Shown here: piece by piece, positions 43,983 to 54,361 of the stretch
Position numbering within the stretch: the first letter of the stretch is position 1
How the letters are laid out: every line of letters begins with the position of its first letter
NCBI GenBank assembly: GCA_024644235.1
Contig: JAHELJ010000006.1
Coordinates: 1-64,000, forward strand
From: Lewinellaceae bacterium
GTDB taxonomy: Bacteria; Bacteroidota; Bacteroidia; Chitinophagales; Saprospiraceae
Reading direction: 5' to 3'
Length of the DNA: 64,000 bases
The notes under the pieces: model-generated
Told to the model about the DNA's origin: nothing
The model's input: the letters and a program-made list of their open reading frames with translations, nothing else
The model's database searches: none
Program-made: the position numbers and the translations under genes

Positions 43983-44804
43983 ATGGTCCGCCAACAGCTC
44001 ATTCAACAGATTTTTGAGAAACGATCCTTTCTTTGTGTAGGTCTCGATCCGGAATTGAAGAGAATCCCATCGTTCTTATTGGATTTCCCGGATCCCTTAT
44101 TTGAGTTCAATCGTAGAATTATCGATGCTACCTTAGAGCATTGTGTGGCATATAAACCCAATATAGCCTTCTATGAAGCGTTGGGGCCAAAGGGTTGGGA
44201 GACTCTTCAAAAGACACTTGATTACATACCAGATACCCACTTCTGCATCGCCGATGCAAAGCGAGGAGACATAGGAAATTCGTCAAGGATGTACGCTAAG
44301 ACATTCTTTGAAACATTAAACTTCGATGCAGTGACAGTAGCTCCTTATATGGGATCAGATTCTGTGTTGCCGTTTTTTGAATATGCTAACAAGTGGGTGA
44401 TTCTGCTGGCTTTAACCTCCAATGAAGGAAGCAGAGACTTCCAATTCAGAAGATCAAGTGATATTCCACTTTACCTTGAGGTGATTAGAAAGGCCCAGGA
44501 TTGGGGGAATCCCGACAACCTGATGTATGTGATTGGTGCCACCCAAGACAAACATATTGCGGAAATCCGGAAGGAGGCGGACTCATTTTTCCTACTGGTC
44601 CCTGGAGTAGGTAAACAAGGTGGAAGTTTGAAAGCAGTATTTGAAAATGGCGCAAATTCTGAAGTTGGTCTTCTTGTCAACTCATCCAGGTCAATCATTT
44701 ATGCGGGACAGGGCCCCGACTTCGACAAACAAAGTCGAGAGGTGGCATCGATGATGCATGATGAAATGGGAGAATTAATCAATCGATCTCAGTATGAACA
44801 TTGA
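43983..44804 (+). CDS. pyrF: Orotidine-5'-phosphate decarboxylase (type 2)
   Basis: This 273-residue protein begins with RSFLCVGLDPELKRIP and carries the catalytic Asp-Lys-Asp array in DAKRGDIGNSS near 96. Further motifs are VAYKPNIAFYEALG, VTVAPYMGSDSVLPF, VPGVGKQGGSL and LLVNSSRSIIYA. The length and the GNSS context match the longer bacterial type 2 enzymes. It makes UMP from OMP. The other pyr genes here (pyrR, pyrB) lie 17 kb away. Confidence 0.95.
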   Translation: MVRQQLIQQIFEKRSFLCVGLDPELKRIPSFLLDFPDPLFEFNRRIIDATLEHCVAYKPNIAFYEALGPKGWETLQKTLDYIPDTHFCIADAKRGDIGNSSRMYAKTFFETLNFDAVTVAPYMGSDSVLPFFEYANKWVILLALTSNEGSRDFQFRRSSDIPLYLEVIRKAQDWGNPDNLMYVIGATQDKHIAEIRKEADSFFLLVPGVGKQGGSLKAVFENGANSEVGLLVNSSRSIIYAGQGPDFDKQSREVASMMHDEMGELINRSQYEH

Positions 44805-45165
44805 GGATTTACGAGACTATTGCATGTCAAAAGCTGGTACTGCTGAAGATCTCCCTTTTGACCAACATACCCTGGTTTTTAAAGTAATGGGAAAGATCTT
44901 TGCGATTACAAGTTTAGCCGATGAAGATTTATCTGTTAACCTGAAGTGCGAACCAGCACAGGCAGTCGAACTCAGAGAACAATACCCTGAGGTGATTCCG
45001 GGATTTCATATGAACAAGAAACATTGGAATACTGTCGATTTTGCAGGTAGTCTACCAACAAAGTTACTCTACGGGATGATAGATGATTCATATGACCTAG
45101 TAGTCCAAGGATTGAGCAGGAAACAGAGGGAAGAACTGCTGCAACTCGATCAAAGCGATTCTTGA
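44794..45165 (+). CDS. MmcQ/YjbR family protein
   Basis: This 123-residue protein has a CyaY-like/YjbR fold: MNIEDLRDYCMSKAGTAEDL, DQHTLVFKVMGKIFAITSL, HMNKKHWNTVDFAG and YDLVVQGLSRKQREEL. The family is called DNA-binding in databases on structural grounds; its biological role is unclear. It overlaps pyrF by eleven bases and the next gene by four, so it is translationally coupled to both. Confidence 0.92.
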   Translation: MNIEDLRDYCMSKAGTAEDLPFDQHTLVFKVMGKIFAITSLADEDLSVNLKCEPAQAVELREQYPEVIPGFHMNKKHWNTVDFAGSLPTKLLYGMIDDSYDLVVQGLSRKQREELLQLDQSDS

Positions 45166-46235
45166 AAACTGTTGATTACATCATTGTTGGACAGGGAATT
45201 GCAGGTTCGATACTCGGTTATCTACTTGAGGCGGAAGGATTAAATCTTATCATAATCGATAATGGTCATAAAACTTCATCTAGTCAAGTGGGAGCAGGGA
45301 TTATCAATCCGATTACAGGACGTAATTATCTTCTGGCTTGGGAATATGCACTTCATCTGCAGGAGGCATTACTATTGTATGAAAGGATAGAGGGAGAAAC
45401 TCAAAAACCAATCCTTATTCGCCGGAATATTGTTCGAACGCTGTTTAATTCCAAAGACATCAATAACTGGCAGGCACGATTCAACCAAGAAGCCTATCAA
45501 CACTATATCCTGGAAAATGCCACTCTGGGAGATTATGAGCTTCTGCTCTCCAGACAATTACAATATGGAGAAGTCACGGAAGCCTACCAGTTAAACATGC
45601 CGCTCCTTGTGGATTACCTTGCTCAAAAATGGGAGCGCTCTGGACAATTGCTGGAAGAAGAATTTGACCACTCCAAGGTCGTTTTGACTACAGAAAATGT
45701 GCAATATGAGGAGATCGTTGCAAAAGGCTTGATCTTTTGTGAGGGGCAGCAAGTGAAGGCTAATCCGTTTTTTGATTATTTACCAATTGGAGATTCCAAG
45801 GGCGAGATTTTGAAGGTGAGAATTCCGGGTGTTCGTACAACGAAAATGATAAAACAGCGCCGCTTTATTGTTCCCTTGAAAGAAGATGAGTTCTGGTTTG
45901 GTTCATATGATCGCTGGGGTGCTTTGACCGGAGAGACAACCGAAGAAGGAAAAAGTAAACTAGTTGATGAGTTGTCAAATATGATTAATCGACCTTTTCA
46001 AGTTATCTCACATGAAGCGGCTTTGCGACCAACTACTCCAGACCGTCGACCTTTGCTGGGTAACCATCCCAAATACGAGAGACTTTATATTTTCAATGGA
46101 CTTGGTACAAAAGGAGCCAGTTTGGCTCCTCGTTGGGCGAATACCATGGCGAACTTTCTGCTGAGGAAAAATATGCTTCCGCCACATGTTGATGTGAATC
46201 GATTTGTGGATATGGCGGAGCAAGCTAGAAGTTAA
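45162..46235 (+). CDS. FAD-dependent oxidoreductase, DAO/MnmC-C-like
   Basis: This 357-residue protein starts at TTG (overlapping the previous stop as TTGA) with the FAD motif DYIIVGQGIAGSILGYLLEA. VGAGIINPITGRNYLLAWEY follows, and the end reads ALRPTTPDRRPLLG and YIFNGLGTKGASLAPRWA. This pattern is that of the glycine/D-amino acid oxidase superfamily and resembles the C-terminal oxidase half of MnmC. No MnmC methyltransferase half is present. The substrate is unknown. It belongs to the mrp-nifU-pyrF-yjbR run. Confidence 0.85.
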   Translation: MKTVDYIIVGQGIAGSILGYLLEAEGLNLIIIDNGHKTSSSQVGAGIINPITGRNYLLAWEYALHLQEALLLYERIEGETQKPILIRRNIVRTLFNSKDINNWQARFNQEAYQHYILENATLGDYELLLSRQLQYGEVTEAYQLNMPLLVDYLAQKWERSGQLLEEEFDHSKVVLTTENVQYEEIVAKGLIFCEGQQVKANPFFDYLPIGDSKGEILKVRIPGVRTTKMIKQRRFIVPLKEDEFWFGSYDRWGALTGETTEEGKSKLVDELSNMINRPFQVISHEAALRPTTPDRRPLLGNHPKYERLYIFNGLGTKGASLAPRWANTMANFLLRKNMLPPHVDVNRFVDMAEQARS

Positions 46236-46313
46236 CCTTCTGTTAAAGCATAGAAACTGTTGTGCCTTTGTGTGATAGAATCAATCTGGAATAAAACACA
46301 TGATGTGATTTCA

Positions 46314-49300
46314 ATGATCAAGAACACCTCCCTGATTCTCCTGCTACTCGCAAGTCTTCAAGCTTGTCTGGTGATTTCACCTCACCGGAATTTGGAGAAT
46401 GTAGGTTACAAAGATCAATGGCAGCGAGTAGATTCATTGGTTGACCTGCGTCTGCCAAGGAGTGCCCTCGATCTTGTAGAAACTATAAAGGAGAAATCCT
46501 TACTGCAATCAGATTGGTCTGATCACATAAAGTCGATTATTTATCAGAATAAATTACAAGACCAGTTTGAAGATTGGGACCTTTCAGCTTCCATTGAGCG
46601 GATGGAACAAGATTTGATCGATCTTCCCGAGCCAGCTGCTTCGGTGATGCATTCTCTGCTAGGAGAATTATATGGTCATTACATGCAGAGAAATCTATGG
46701 AGGCTTGTAGATCGGGTCTCCAGGGATGACATATCGGAGGATGACCGGATCGACGGGCTCTCACTGGAGGCACTGCAAGACAGGGCTATCAATCATTATC
46801 AATACTCGACGAGCTGGTCATCTTTGGATTCCGTACCAATAGATCAGTTCAGCTCTGTTGTTATTCCTGACTCATCGGCAAGTAGTCGGTGGAAAACGTT
46901 GCTTGACTTATTGGGGCACCGTGCCATCTCATTTTTCTCACAAGATCCGATGAGGGGCCATGGATTGAATCGCAGACAGCCATTCGTAAATCCGAATTTT
47001 TTTTCATCGCTGGATTCATTTGCAACCATAAGTATTCCAGTCAGGGGGTCGCGCTCGTCGAACGACATAGCACTAAATCTCTATCAGAAATTGATTACGG
47101 CAAGAATGAAAGATCGCGATCCAACAGCCCTGGTGGAGCTTGATCTGGAACGATTGCAATTTGTTTATCGTCAAAGTGCTGTGCCCCGGAAGGATTCTCT
47201 TTATATCAATGCTCTGCAAAATCTGTCCGTAGAATACCGAGCCATAGATTCGTACGGTGAGATCATTTTTGCTTTGGCCTCTCATCTGCACAACCAAGGT
47301 GATAGCTTGGCCTTTGTCACTTCTCATGAATTGTGTGAAGAGGCAATTCGAGCCTTTCCGGATTCCTACGGGGCTGCTTTGTGTCAAAACCTGATCCGCT
47401 CCATAGAGATGAAGCAGCTTCAGATCGAAGTTGAGGAGGTTCTTCTTCCCCAAAGGCCACACTTGATAAAGGTCAAATACCGGAATTTCAATGATCTCAC
47501 TTTCAAGATCTTCAAATTGAATCATTATGGGTTCCAACAAATAGCAGGTTTAGAACAAGAGGAACTTATTCGAAAACTTAGGTCACAGAGTGTTGTCGAC
47601 AGCTCCAGTTGGGAACTACCCCTTCCAAATGACTTCAGAGAGCACAGTGTTGAATTGATAATTCAAGGTCTACAACCTGGCAGATATGCTATGATTGCCG
47701 GAAGCGATCCTGAACTGCAAATGGATCAGGAGGCCCTATCCATTGTGTTCTTTCAAGTATCGAATCTTTCCTATAGTGAGGTCCACAGTAATGCCAACCA
47801 ATACTACTTATGTGTTCATCGTCTGACCGGGAATCCGCTCGAAGGAGTAAGTGCTTACTGGATGGAGCTCAATAGAGACAGGAGCACTTGGCGGATAGCG
47901 GGTCATACGATTACTGATTCGTCAGGGCAATTTCAAATTGATCAGCGATACCGTTCCGTTCAAATCATGTTAGTTCATCAAAACGATACATTGTGGACAA
48001 ATGACTACTATTATCGAGAGGAGCCAGGCCGGAGGTCAAGCTCAAGGGAGGAAGTGCGGTTTTTTACTGATCGATCCATATACCGCCCTGGTCAGATGCT
48101 CCACTTCAAGGGTCTCGCTCTAAATTTTGATTCTGACGAGGTACCTACCATTGTCCCTGACAGGGAGGTCAAGGTCAGCCTTTATGATGCCAATAATCAA
48201 GTCGTCATTACAAAGCCTTATCAAAGCAACGAGTTTGGATCTATCTACGGCTCCTTTTCAATTCCATCTCGTGGCCTTTTGGGATCAATGTCACTGGGTA
48301 CCAATGTCAGTAATCAAAGGCATTTTTTTCAGGTGGAAGCCTATAAGCGACCCCGTTTTTTCGTGGAATTAGACTCTTTGGACGGCACCTTTGTACTCAA
48401 CGACACGATTCCGATAGCAGGCCTGTCTGCCAGCTATGCCGGATTTGCAGTTCAGAATGCCAAGGTTGTTTATCGAGTAATTAGGAAGCCAGTATACCGG
48501 CCTTTTGACGAATGGCAAAGAGGCCGAATTAGTCATCCAGTTGCTGAAGAACAAATTGCATATGGAGAAGGGGAGACAAACTCCACCGGCGCTTTCGAGT
48601 TCGCTTTTATTGCAAATGAATATGCAGATTTCTTAGGCAGTCAGCTTGAGTTTGAGGTGATGATCGATGTCACAGATCAGTCAGGCGAGACGCAGTCTGC
48701 CCGCCGTAGTTTCATAATAGGTAGACAACCAATTCATGTAAAATGGGAGCATGAAGCGATCTGGGCTCTGGATCAAAGCAAAATGATATCCTACCGTAGT
48801 CATAATTCAGATGGCACGAATGTTCGCACTACTGCTACAATTCGTCTGGAGCGGCTCAGAAGCCCTTCACGATTCGTCAAAGAGCGCAAATGGGATCTGC
48901 CAGATCAGGAATTTATTTCTGAAAAGGAGTTTACAACCTTGTTCCCGGATGAAGCTTGGAAAGACGAGTTGAACCCGGAGAGCTGGGAGGTTCAAGAAAA
49001 CTTTGAGGTTATTTCCATGCCTCCCGGAAGTACGAATATCGATCTCCAAAACGTCTTGCAAAAAGAGGGCGTTTACCGGGTTATTGCTGAGGTGGTAGAT
49101 GAAGAAATGAACGTGGTCATTGATACACTCTATTCTACCGTGTACGATCCAGTTGGTGAGATTATACCTGGTCAGGAAGCTTATTGGGTGGCACCGATCC
49201 GGGAATCTTTTGAACCCGGGGATACGGTTGAGATTTGGATAGGCACACACGACTCACTTTGGATTTGGATGGATCATTCCGCTGCAATTGGAAACAGATC

Positions 49301-52235
49301 ATCATGGAGAAAATATCGAGGATGGAGTCAGCTAAGGATCCCTGTAACGGAAGATGACCGCGGGGGGATTGTAGTCTCATTGGTTTCGGTTTTCAGGAAC
49401 AGATTTCAATCTCAAAACCTCAGGGTAGAAGTTCCATGGACGAACAAAGAGCTAGAGATAGAAGTGACCACCTGGAGAAACAAGATGGCTCCCGGAGACC
49501 GGGATAGTTTTACCATAGCGGTGCATGGCAAAGGGATGGAGGACCGCAGGGGCGAATTACTTCTTTCCATGTATGACAAGTCGCTTGATCAATTTGCACC
49601 TCATCAGTGGCAGTCAGATTTCCATCCCGTTAACAGTAATTGGATTCAAATGAGACCTGCAGGCTTTGGTACCCTGCACAGTCGCCTATTCTCCACAAAT
49701 TGGAATGAAGCATATGTCCCTGTCCCAGAGAGGATTTATCCGGAAATAAATTGGTTTGAATGGGAACAGGTCTTCTGGGGTAATCCCAAGTATAGGTCGA
49801 TTGATGTAATGCAGGAAGCAGCCATTTCAGCAGACTCAGAAATGGGCATGGGTGGAGATCAAAGTACCGAAGAAATCAGCATGGGCACAAATTTGACAAG
49901 CATGCCTATCCGGGAGAATTTTGCTGAAACACTGTTCTTCTATCCTGTCACATCGATTGACTCAAACGGCACTGCCAACTTTCAATTTATTATGAATGAC
50001 GCCGTGACCACCTGGAAGTTTATGGCCTTTGCCCATACCAAGGATCTAGCTGTGGGCTATAAGCAGCTTGAGATGATCAGTCAGCGTCCGGTGATGGTTT
50101 TGGCAAACATGCCCCGATTTCTCCGTGAGGGAGATTCACTCAGAGTAGGGGGACGGGTTGTAAATCTCACTGATGCATCTCAGGAAGTTACCGCCAGCCT
50201 GAATTTTCTGGACTTTGCCGATTCCAGTGTACTGAACGATAAATTGATTGTTTCTCTTAATCCTCAAAAGCTTCTATTGGCACCTGGAGAAAGCAGACCT
50301 GTTTTCTGGCAGGTCACAGTGCCTAATGACCTGGGATCAAATGTCAATTATCAGATGATAGTCCGGAATGACGATTTTAAAGATGGTGAATCTGATTTCA
50401 TTCCGATCCTGCCACAGAGGATTTTGGTAACAGAAGGTATTGCTTTTCAGACAAGAGGGGAGTCCAAGGATCAATATAGTTTAATCGACCTTGACCGGGT
50501 GCTGGCAGATGGAAATGACCTGAATTCTTTCGAATTAGAGCATGTATCAAATCCAGTTTGGCATGTATTGAGCAGTCTGCCATACCTGATCAAATATCCC
50601 CATCATTGTACAGAGCAGATTTTCAATCGGTATTATGCCTACCAAGTTGGTCAACACATCGTTTCTGCCAATGTTGGAGTACAGAGAATGATCAAACAAT
50701 GGCAACGACACCTTGAGAACGCCAGAGATGAATCAGCATATGACTCTCAACACAATTCTGTTGATATTGAGGAAACACCCTGGTTGGAGGAGATGCAAGT
50801 GGAGCAAGAACGTATACGCCAGTTGGTACAGCTGCTCAACGAAAATCAAACTGACCAGGGGCTCTATAAAGCTATGGAGCAACTCAAGCAAATGCAACTG
50901 CCTAATGGTGCATTTCCATGGTTCAAAGATGGCCGGGAAAACCGGTATGTCACCCAATATCTACTAGAGGGCTTTGGGAAACTGAAGGAGCTTCGGTTAA
51001 TAGAAATGAATTCTGATTTGCAAGCTATGTTGTCAAGAGCATCTGAGTACCTCGATCAGCAGTTCCTTATCCAGTATGAAGAGATTAAGCGTCGTGCCCG
51101 GAAGGGAGAAACCAGCTTGGAGGAGAATCATTTGAATCCATTGGTGGTTCACTATACCTATGCAAGAAGCTTCTGGCTTGAAGACTTCATGAGTGAAGAC
51201 ATTGAGGAAGCATCGGCATTCTACGAGGCTCAAATGAAAAGATATTGGATCGGTCAGAGTCTCTACACACAGACACTTATAGGCTTTATTGCAGCTGCTA
51301 ACAATGATGAGGATCTGTTACAACAGTTATTGAAGTCTTTTTCCGAGCGTGTATTTCGAGTCGCTAATAAGGCTTTTTGGAAGGAGTCCTTTAGTCACAG
51401 TTGGGAGCAGTTACCACTCGAAACCCATGTTGCCTTATTGAGGCTTTTTGACAAATACGCAGACGACAAAGACCTTGTCGAAGAGCTCAAGAATCATCTG
51501 CTTTATCATCGGCGCCTCAACCGCTGGGGCAGCACGAAATCAACTTCGGATGCAATCCATGCCATGCTAACTACGGGACAAGAATGGACAGATTCCGTAA
51601 ACTCTTCGAAAATTTCTGTCACCGGTCAAGAGATCGAACCTGAATTGCGAGCAAGCCACCCCTCAGGTCGCTGGACTAAATCTCTCCACTCTATTCCTGA
51701 CCGTTCGAAAAAGCAATTTATTGTCATTGAGAATCCCAACCAAGCTCCCACCTGGACCGGTTTGACATGGACTTACCATGAAGAGTTGGATATAGTAAAG
51801 CATACCGGTACTGAAGAACTTGCTGTGACGAAAAATATTTTCCTGAGGAGGCTCACGGATTCCGGTGAAATTTTGAAGAATGTGACGGAGCAGATCCCCA
51901 AGTTGGGAGACCAGTTGATGGTTGAGCTGACTATAGAGCTGAAAGAAAGTATGGAGTTCGTGTATCTAAAGGATCTCAGGGCTACCGGTCTTGAACCGCT
52001 TGACCAAGTAAGTGGCTATAGATGGAAACATGGACTTGGATTCTATCAAAGCTCTGACGATCTAAAGACCAGCTTCTTCTTTGATTATCTTCCTCGGGGA
52101 AAGCATGTATTTCAGTATCCTCTCCGGGTCGCTCAGAGCGGCTCATTTACCGGTGGTGTTGCTACCTTACAGTCAATGTATGCCCCTGAATTTGTCGCAC
52201 ACTCGGCAGGAACAAGATTGGATTTGGGAAATTAG
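46314..52235 (+). CDS. Giant lipoprotein of the alpha-2-macroglobulin family
   Basis: From ATG at 46314 the protein has 1973 residues and a lipoprotein signal (MIKNTSLILLLLASLQAC, Cys18). Macroglobulin domains occupy the middle, with the MG2 marker FFTDRSIYRPGQMLHFKG near 582 and FEPGDTVEIWIGTH. The A2M core follows (ENFAETLFFYPVTSIDSNGT, DAVTTWKFMAFAHT). The thioester motif Cys-Thr-Glu-Gln is present (Cys1432 in YPHHCTEQIF), ahead of the helical TED domain (MQLPNGAFPWFKDG). Such proteins trap proteases in the periplasm or at the surface. The mature protein would be membrane-anchored. An earlier ATG (46260) hides the lipobox. A strong hairpin follows the stop. Confidence 0.93.
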   Translation: MIKNTSLILLLLASLQACLVISPHRNLENVGYKDQWQRVDSLVDLRLPRSALDLVETIKEKSLLQSDWSDHIKSIIYQNKLQDQFEDWDLSASIERMEQDLIDLPEPAASVMHSLLGELYGHYMQRNLWRLVDRVSRDDISEDDRIDGLSLEALQDRAINHYQYSTSWSSLDSVPIDQFSSVVIPDSSASSRWKTLLDLLGHRAISFFSQDPMRGHGLNRRQPFVNPNFFSSLDSFATISIPVRGSRSSNDIALNLYQKLITARMKDRDPTALVELDLERLQFVYRQSAVPRKDSLYINALQNLSVEYRAIDSYGEIIFALASHLHNQGDSLAFVTSHELCEEAIRAFPDSYGAALCQNLIRSIEMKQLQIEVEEVLLPQRPHLIKVKYRNFNDLTFKIFKLNHYGFQQIAGLEQEELIRKLRSQSVVDSSSWELPLPNDFREHSVELIIQGLQPGRYAMIAGSDPELQMDQEALSIVFFQVSNLSYSEVHSNANQYYLCVHRLTGNPLEGVSAYWMELNRDRSTWRIAGHTITDSSGQFQIDQRYRSVQIMLVHQNDTLWTNDYYYREEPGRRSSSREEVRFFTDRSIYRPGQMLHFKGLALNFDSDEVPTIVPDREVKVSLYDANNQVVITKPYQSNEFGSIYGSFSIPSRGLLGSMSLGTNVSNQRHFFQVEAYKRPRFFVELDSLDGTFVLNDTIPIAGLSASYAGFAVQNAKVVYRVIRKPVYRPFDEWQRGRISHPVAEEQIAYGEGETNSTGAFEFAFIANEYADFLGSQLEFEVMIDVTDQSGETQSARRSFIIGRQPIHVKWEHEAIWALDQSKMISYRSHNSDGTNVRTTATIRLERLRSPSRFVKERKWDLPDQEFISEKEFTTLFPDEAWKDELNPESWEVQENFEVISMPPGSTNIDLQNVLQKEGVYRVIAEVVDEEMNVVIDTLYSTVYDPVGEIIPGQEAYWVAPIRESFEPGDTVEIWIGTHDSLWIWMDHSAAIGNRSSWRKYRGWSQLRIPVTEDDRGGIVVSLVSVFRNRFQSQNLRVEVPWTNKELEIEVTTWRNKMAPGDRDSFTIAVHGKGMEDRRGELLLSMYDKSLDQFAPHQWQSDFHPVNSNWIQMRPAGFGTLHSRLFSTNWNEAYVPVPERIYPEINWFEWEQVFWGNPKYRSIDVMQEAAISADSEMGMGGDQSTEEISMGTNLTSMPIRENFAETLFFYPVTSIDSNGTANFQFIMNDAVTTWKFMAFAHTKDLAVGYKQLEMISQRPVMVLANMPRFLREGDSLRVGGRVVNLTDASQEVTASLNFLDFADSSVLNDKLIVSLNPQKLLLAPGESRPVFWQVTVPNDLGSNVNYQMIVRNDDFKDGESDFIPILPQRILVTEGIAFQTRGESKDQYSLIDLDRVLADGNDLNSFELEHVSNPVWHVLSSLPYLIKYPHHCTEQIFNRYYAYQVGQHIVSANVGVQRMIKQWQRHLENARDESAYDSQHNSVDIEETPWLEEMQVEQERIRQLVQLLNENQTDQGLYKAMEQLKQMQLPNGAFPWFKDGRENRYVTQYLLEGFGKLKELRLIEMNSDLQAMLSRASEYLDQQFLIQYEEIKRRARKGETSLEENHLNPLVVHYTYARSFWLEDFMSEDIEEASAFYEAQMKRYWIGQSLYTQTLIGFIAAANNDEDLLQQLLKSFSERVFRVANKAFWKESFSHSWEQLPLETHVALLRLFDKYADDKDLVEELKNHLLYHRRLNRWGSTKSTSDAIHAMLTTGQEWTDSVNSSKISVTGQEIEPELRASHPSGRWTKSLHSIPDRSKKQFIVIENPNQAPTWTGLTWTYHEELDIVKHTGTEELAVTKNIFLRRLTDSGEILKNVTEQIPKLGDQLMVELTIELKESMEFVYLKDLRATGLEPLDQVSGYRWKHGLGFYQSSDDLKTSFFFDYLPRGKHVFQYPLRVAQSGSFTGGVATLQSMYAPEFVAHSAGTRLDLGN

Positions 52236-52238
52236 AAA

Positions 52239-52266
52239 GAAGCCGTCTACTAACGAAGACGGCTTC
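52239..52266 (+). terminator. Stem-loop terminator after the alpha-2-macroglobulin gene
   Basis: GAAGCCGTCT, an eight-base loop, then AGACGGCTTC makes a perfect ten-pair stem starting four bases after the stop codon. The T-run is weak (CTTCATAAAC), so it may act as a terminator or as a 3'-end stabiliser. The remaining 212 bases before the next gene hold nothing else I can support. Confidence 0.65.
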
Positions 52267-52478
52267 ATAAACACACTCAAAACCCGTATAATCTTTCGGA
52301 ATCAATTGGGTCTGAATGAGGCATTCAAATACCTAAACATCTGAAGATTCATTTTATTGTACCAATATGATCATGTTCGTTCAGATTCTAAGTCACATAG
52401 CTGCAAGTAGATGGCCTTTGTCGAATATTGATGAAGGTACCCTGGTTTTCTTCATACATTCGTGAATAAAGAAAAGTA

Positions 52479-53084
52479 ATGGACAACCGTACAGAAAATG
52501 CCAATTCTATCATTCAGAACCATCTGATTTGGTCGATGGGTGCAGGTTTGATTCCTGTACCGATGGCCGACTTTCTGGCTGTCTCTGCCATTCAACTGGA
52601 TATGGTACGGCAATTATGTAATTTATATGATATTGATTATAAGGAGACAGAGGGAAAGGCAATGATCACATCTCTTACCGGATCAATGGTGGCTAAATTG
52701 GGTGCTCGGGCCATAAAATTTATTCCTGGAGTAGGCTCTGTGATTGGAGGGGTGACTTTGGCCATTCTTTCTGGTGCTTCCACCTATGCTCTTGGAGAGG
52801 TATTCAAAAAGCACTTTGAGACCGGGGGTACTTTCCTCGATTTTGATCCAGCCAGGTTGAAAAAGATGTACAACGAAATGTTTGAGAAGGGAAAGAAATA
52901 CGCTTACCAGGTTAAGAAGGAACAAGATAAGAAGGTGGCGGCTGGCGAAAAGGTGTTAGAGAAGGCCAAGTTGGATGACCCTGTCGAAAAATTGAAACAA
53001 TTGGCAAAGCTCAAGAAAGATGGTGTGATTGATGAGGAGGAATTTCAGGCCTTTAAGAAAAAGTTAATCGACGATGAAGACTAA
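52479..53084 (+). CDS. DUF697/YcjF-like membrane protein with SHOCT-like tail
   Basis: This 201-residue protein has a DUF697-type core: SIIQNHLIWSMGAGLIPVP, DFLAVSAIQLDMVRQLCNLY, FIPGVGSVIGGVTLAILSGA and STYALGEVFKKHFETGG. One or two hairpin membrane segments lie near 64-105. The C-terminus is a charged coiled region ending in a SHOCT-like helix pair (DPVEKLKQLAKLKKDGVIDE then EEFQAFKKKL). The role is not established. Its stop overlaps the stop of the convergent small gene by four bases. Confidence 0.8.
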   Translation: MDNRTENANSIIQNHLIWSMGAGLIPVPMADFLAVSAIQLDMVRQLCNLYDIDYKETEGKAMITSLTGSMVAKLGARAIKFIPGVGSVIGGVTLAILSGASTYALGEVFKKHFETGGTFLDFDPARLKKMYNEMFEKGKKYAYQVKKEQDKKVAAGEKVLEKAKLDDPVEKLKQLAKLKKDGVIDEEEFQAFKKKLIDDED

Positions 53085-53350
53085 ATGATTTCATCGAACT
53101 GAGTCTCATCTGAAGTTGATTCTGGCATTGTCTGCCGGTAGTTCGAACGCATGGATCCGAAGACCTCTCCTACGAGCTCCGTCAAAGAAGGCAATGTATC
53201 ACTTATCAGATCTTCAAAAGACCGATCAGTGGACTGATAGCGATAAGATTGAGTGAGGTCACCATTTTCAAATTGGACGATGTACCGGCTGCCAGCCTGA
53301 AAAATGGTGATTGAATAGGTGGGATGATTGATCTTTTGGATGATTCGCAT
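53081..53350 (-). CDS. Small conserved-looking protein of unknown function
   Basis: This 89-residue frame starts MRIIQKINHPTYSITIFQAG and continues with a likely beta meander (RYIVQFENGDLTQSYRYQST) and a helix. The start lies three bases downstream of the tsaD stop on the same strand, and codon use looks coding, so it is probably cotranscribed with tsaD. No motif is recognised. Confidence 0.65.
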   Translation of the reverse strand: MRIIQKINHPTYSITIFQAGSRYIVQFENGDLTQSYRYQSTDRSFEDLISDTLPSLTELVGEVFGSMRSNYRQTMPESTSDETQFDEII

Positions 53351-53353
53351 CGG

Positions 53354-54361
53354 TCAATTCCATTTTAAGCGTGCACTGGGAGCTGAATCTATTGCAGCGT
53401 AGTCCTTTTCCAAAAATTTGAAGTATCCATTCATAGCCACCATCGCAGCGTTATCAGTACAGTAGCTGAGTTTGGGAATAAAAGTGTTCCAACCTTCCGT
53501 GGTTGCCTTCTCTCGCAGTGCTTCCCTCAGTCCGCTATTGGCAGATACACCACCAGCAATGGCCACTTCCTTAATGCCCGTTTTTTCGACGGCAAGGGTG
53601 AGTTTATTCATTAGTATAGTAATAATCCTTTCCTGAATCGAGGCACAAAGATCACTCAGGTTAGTGCTAATAAATGATTTATCGTGCTTAGTTTCTTTCT
53701 GCAAAAAATACAGAATCGAAGTCTTGAGACCACTGAAGGAAAACATCAACTCTGGAACCTGAGGTTCAGGAAATTCAAACACGGGTTTGCCCATGCGGGC
53801 TAGACGATCAATTTGTGGGCCACTTGGATAAGAAAGCCCCAGCATTTTACCAGACTTGTCAAATGCTTCTCCGGCTGCATCATCAAGGGTTGATCCAATG
53901 ATAGTCATGCTGAGGTAGTCTTCAACCACCAGCAATTGCGTATGTCCTCCGGATACGGTCAAGCATATAAACGGAAATTTTGGTTTGGGTTCTTCAATGA
54001 AATGTGCCAATACATGGGCATGCATATGATTGACAGCTATCAATGGGATCTCAAGGCTCTGAGCTAAAGAGCGCGCGAAGGTGTACCCCACAATTAGTGA
54101 ACCCAACAAACCTGGTCCCTGGGTGCATGCAATTGCACTAAGCTCCGTTTTGTCTTTTCCTGCTTCCTCTAAGGCTTTCTTCACAACTGGAATAATATGT
54201 TCGACATGGGCACGAGAAGCCACCTCAGGAATCACACCACCAAAAGCTTTATGATCCAGCTGGCTACTCACAACGTTGGAAAGTAAATGTCCGTTCTCCA
54301 TCACTGCGGCAGCGGTATCATCGCAAGAAGATTCAATACCCAGAATGGTGGCTTCCTTCAT
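53354..54361 (-). CDS. tsaD: tRNA threonylcarbamoyladenosine transferase TsaD
   Basis: This 335-residue protein has the Kae1/TsaD signature: ILGIESSCDDTAAAVM at the start, the metal-binding pair His111 and His115 in HMHAHVLAH, TVSGGHTQLL, LDDAAGEAFDKSGKML, MFSFSGLKT and AIAGGVSANSGLR with YCTDNAAMVA near the end. It transfers the threonylcarbamoyl group to A37 of ANN-decoding tRNAs. It is divergent from the gene at 54538. Confidence 0.97.
   Translation of the reverse strand: MKEATILGIESSCDDTAAAVMENGHLLSNVVSSQLDHKAFGGVIPEVASRAHVEHIIPVVKKALEEAGKDKTELSAIACTQGPGLLGSLIVGYTFARSLAQSLEIPLIAVNHMHAHVLAHFIEEPKPKFPFICLTVSGGHTQLLVVEDYLSMTIIGSTLDDAAGEAFDKSGKMLGLSYPSGPQIDRLARMGKPVFEFPEPQVPELMFSFSGLKTSILYFLQKETKHDKSFISTNLSDLCASIQERIITILMNKLTLAVEKTGIKEVAIAGGVSANSGLREALREKATTEGWNTFIPKLSYCTDNAAMVAMNGYFKFLEKDYAAIDSAPSARLKWN

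Noticed and set aside
46844-47540. Minus-strand frames inside the alpha-2-macroglobulin gene
   Set aside because: Shadows of a single 1973-codon gene with continuous domain homology.
52267-52478. Possible tRNA or small RNA in the gap after the alpha-2-macroglobulin gene
   Set aside because: No cloverleaf, no T-loop GTTCGA-type box with matching arms and no second hairpin with a T-run could be found.
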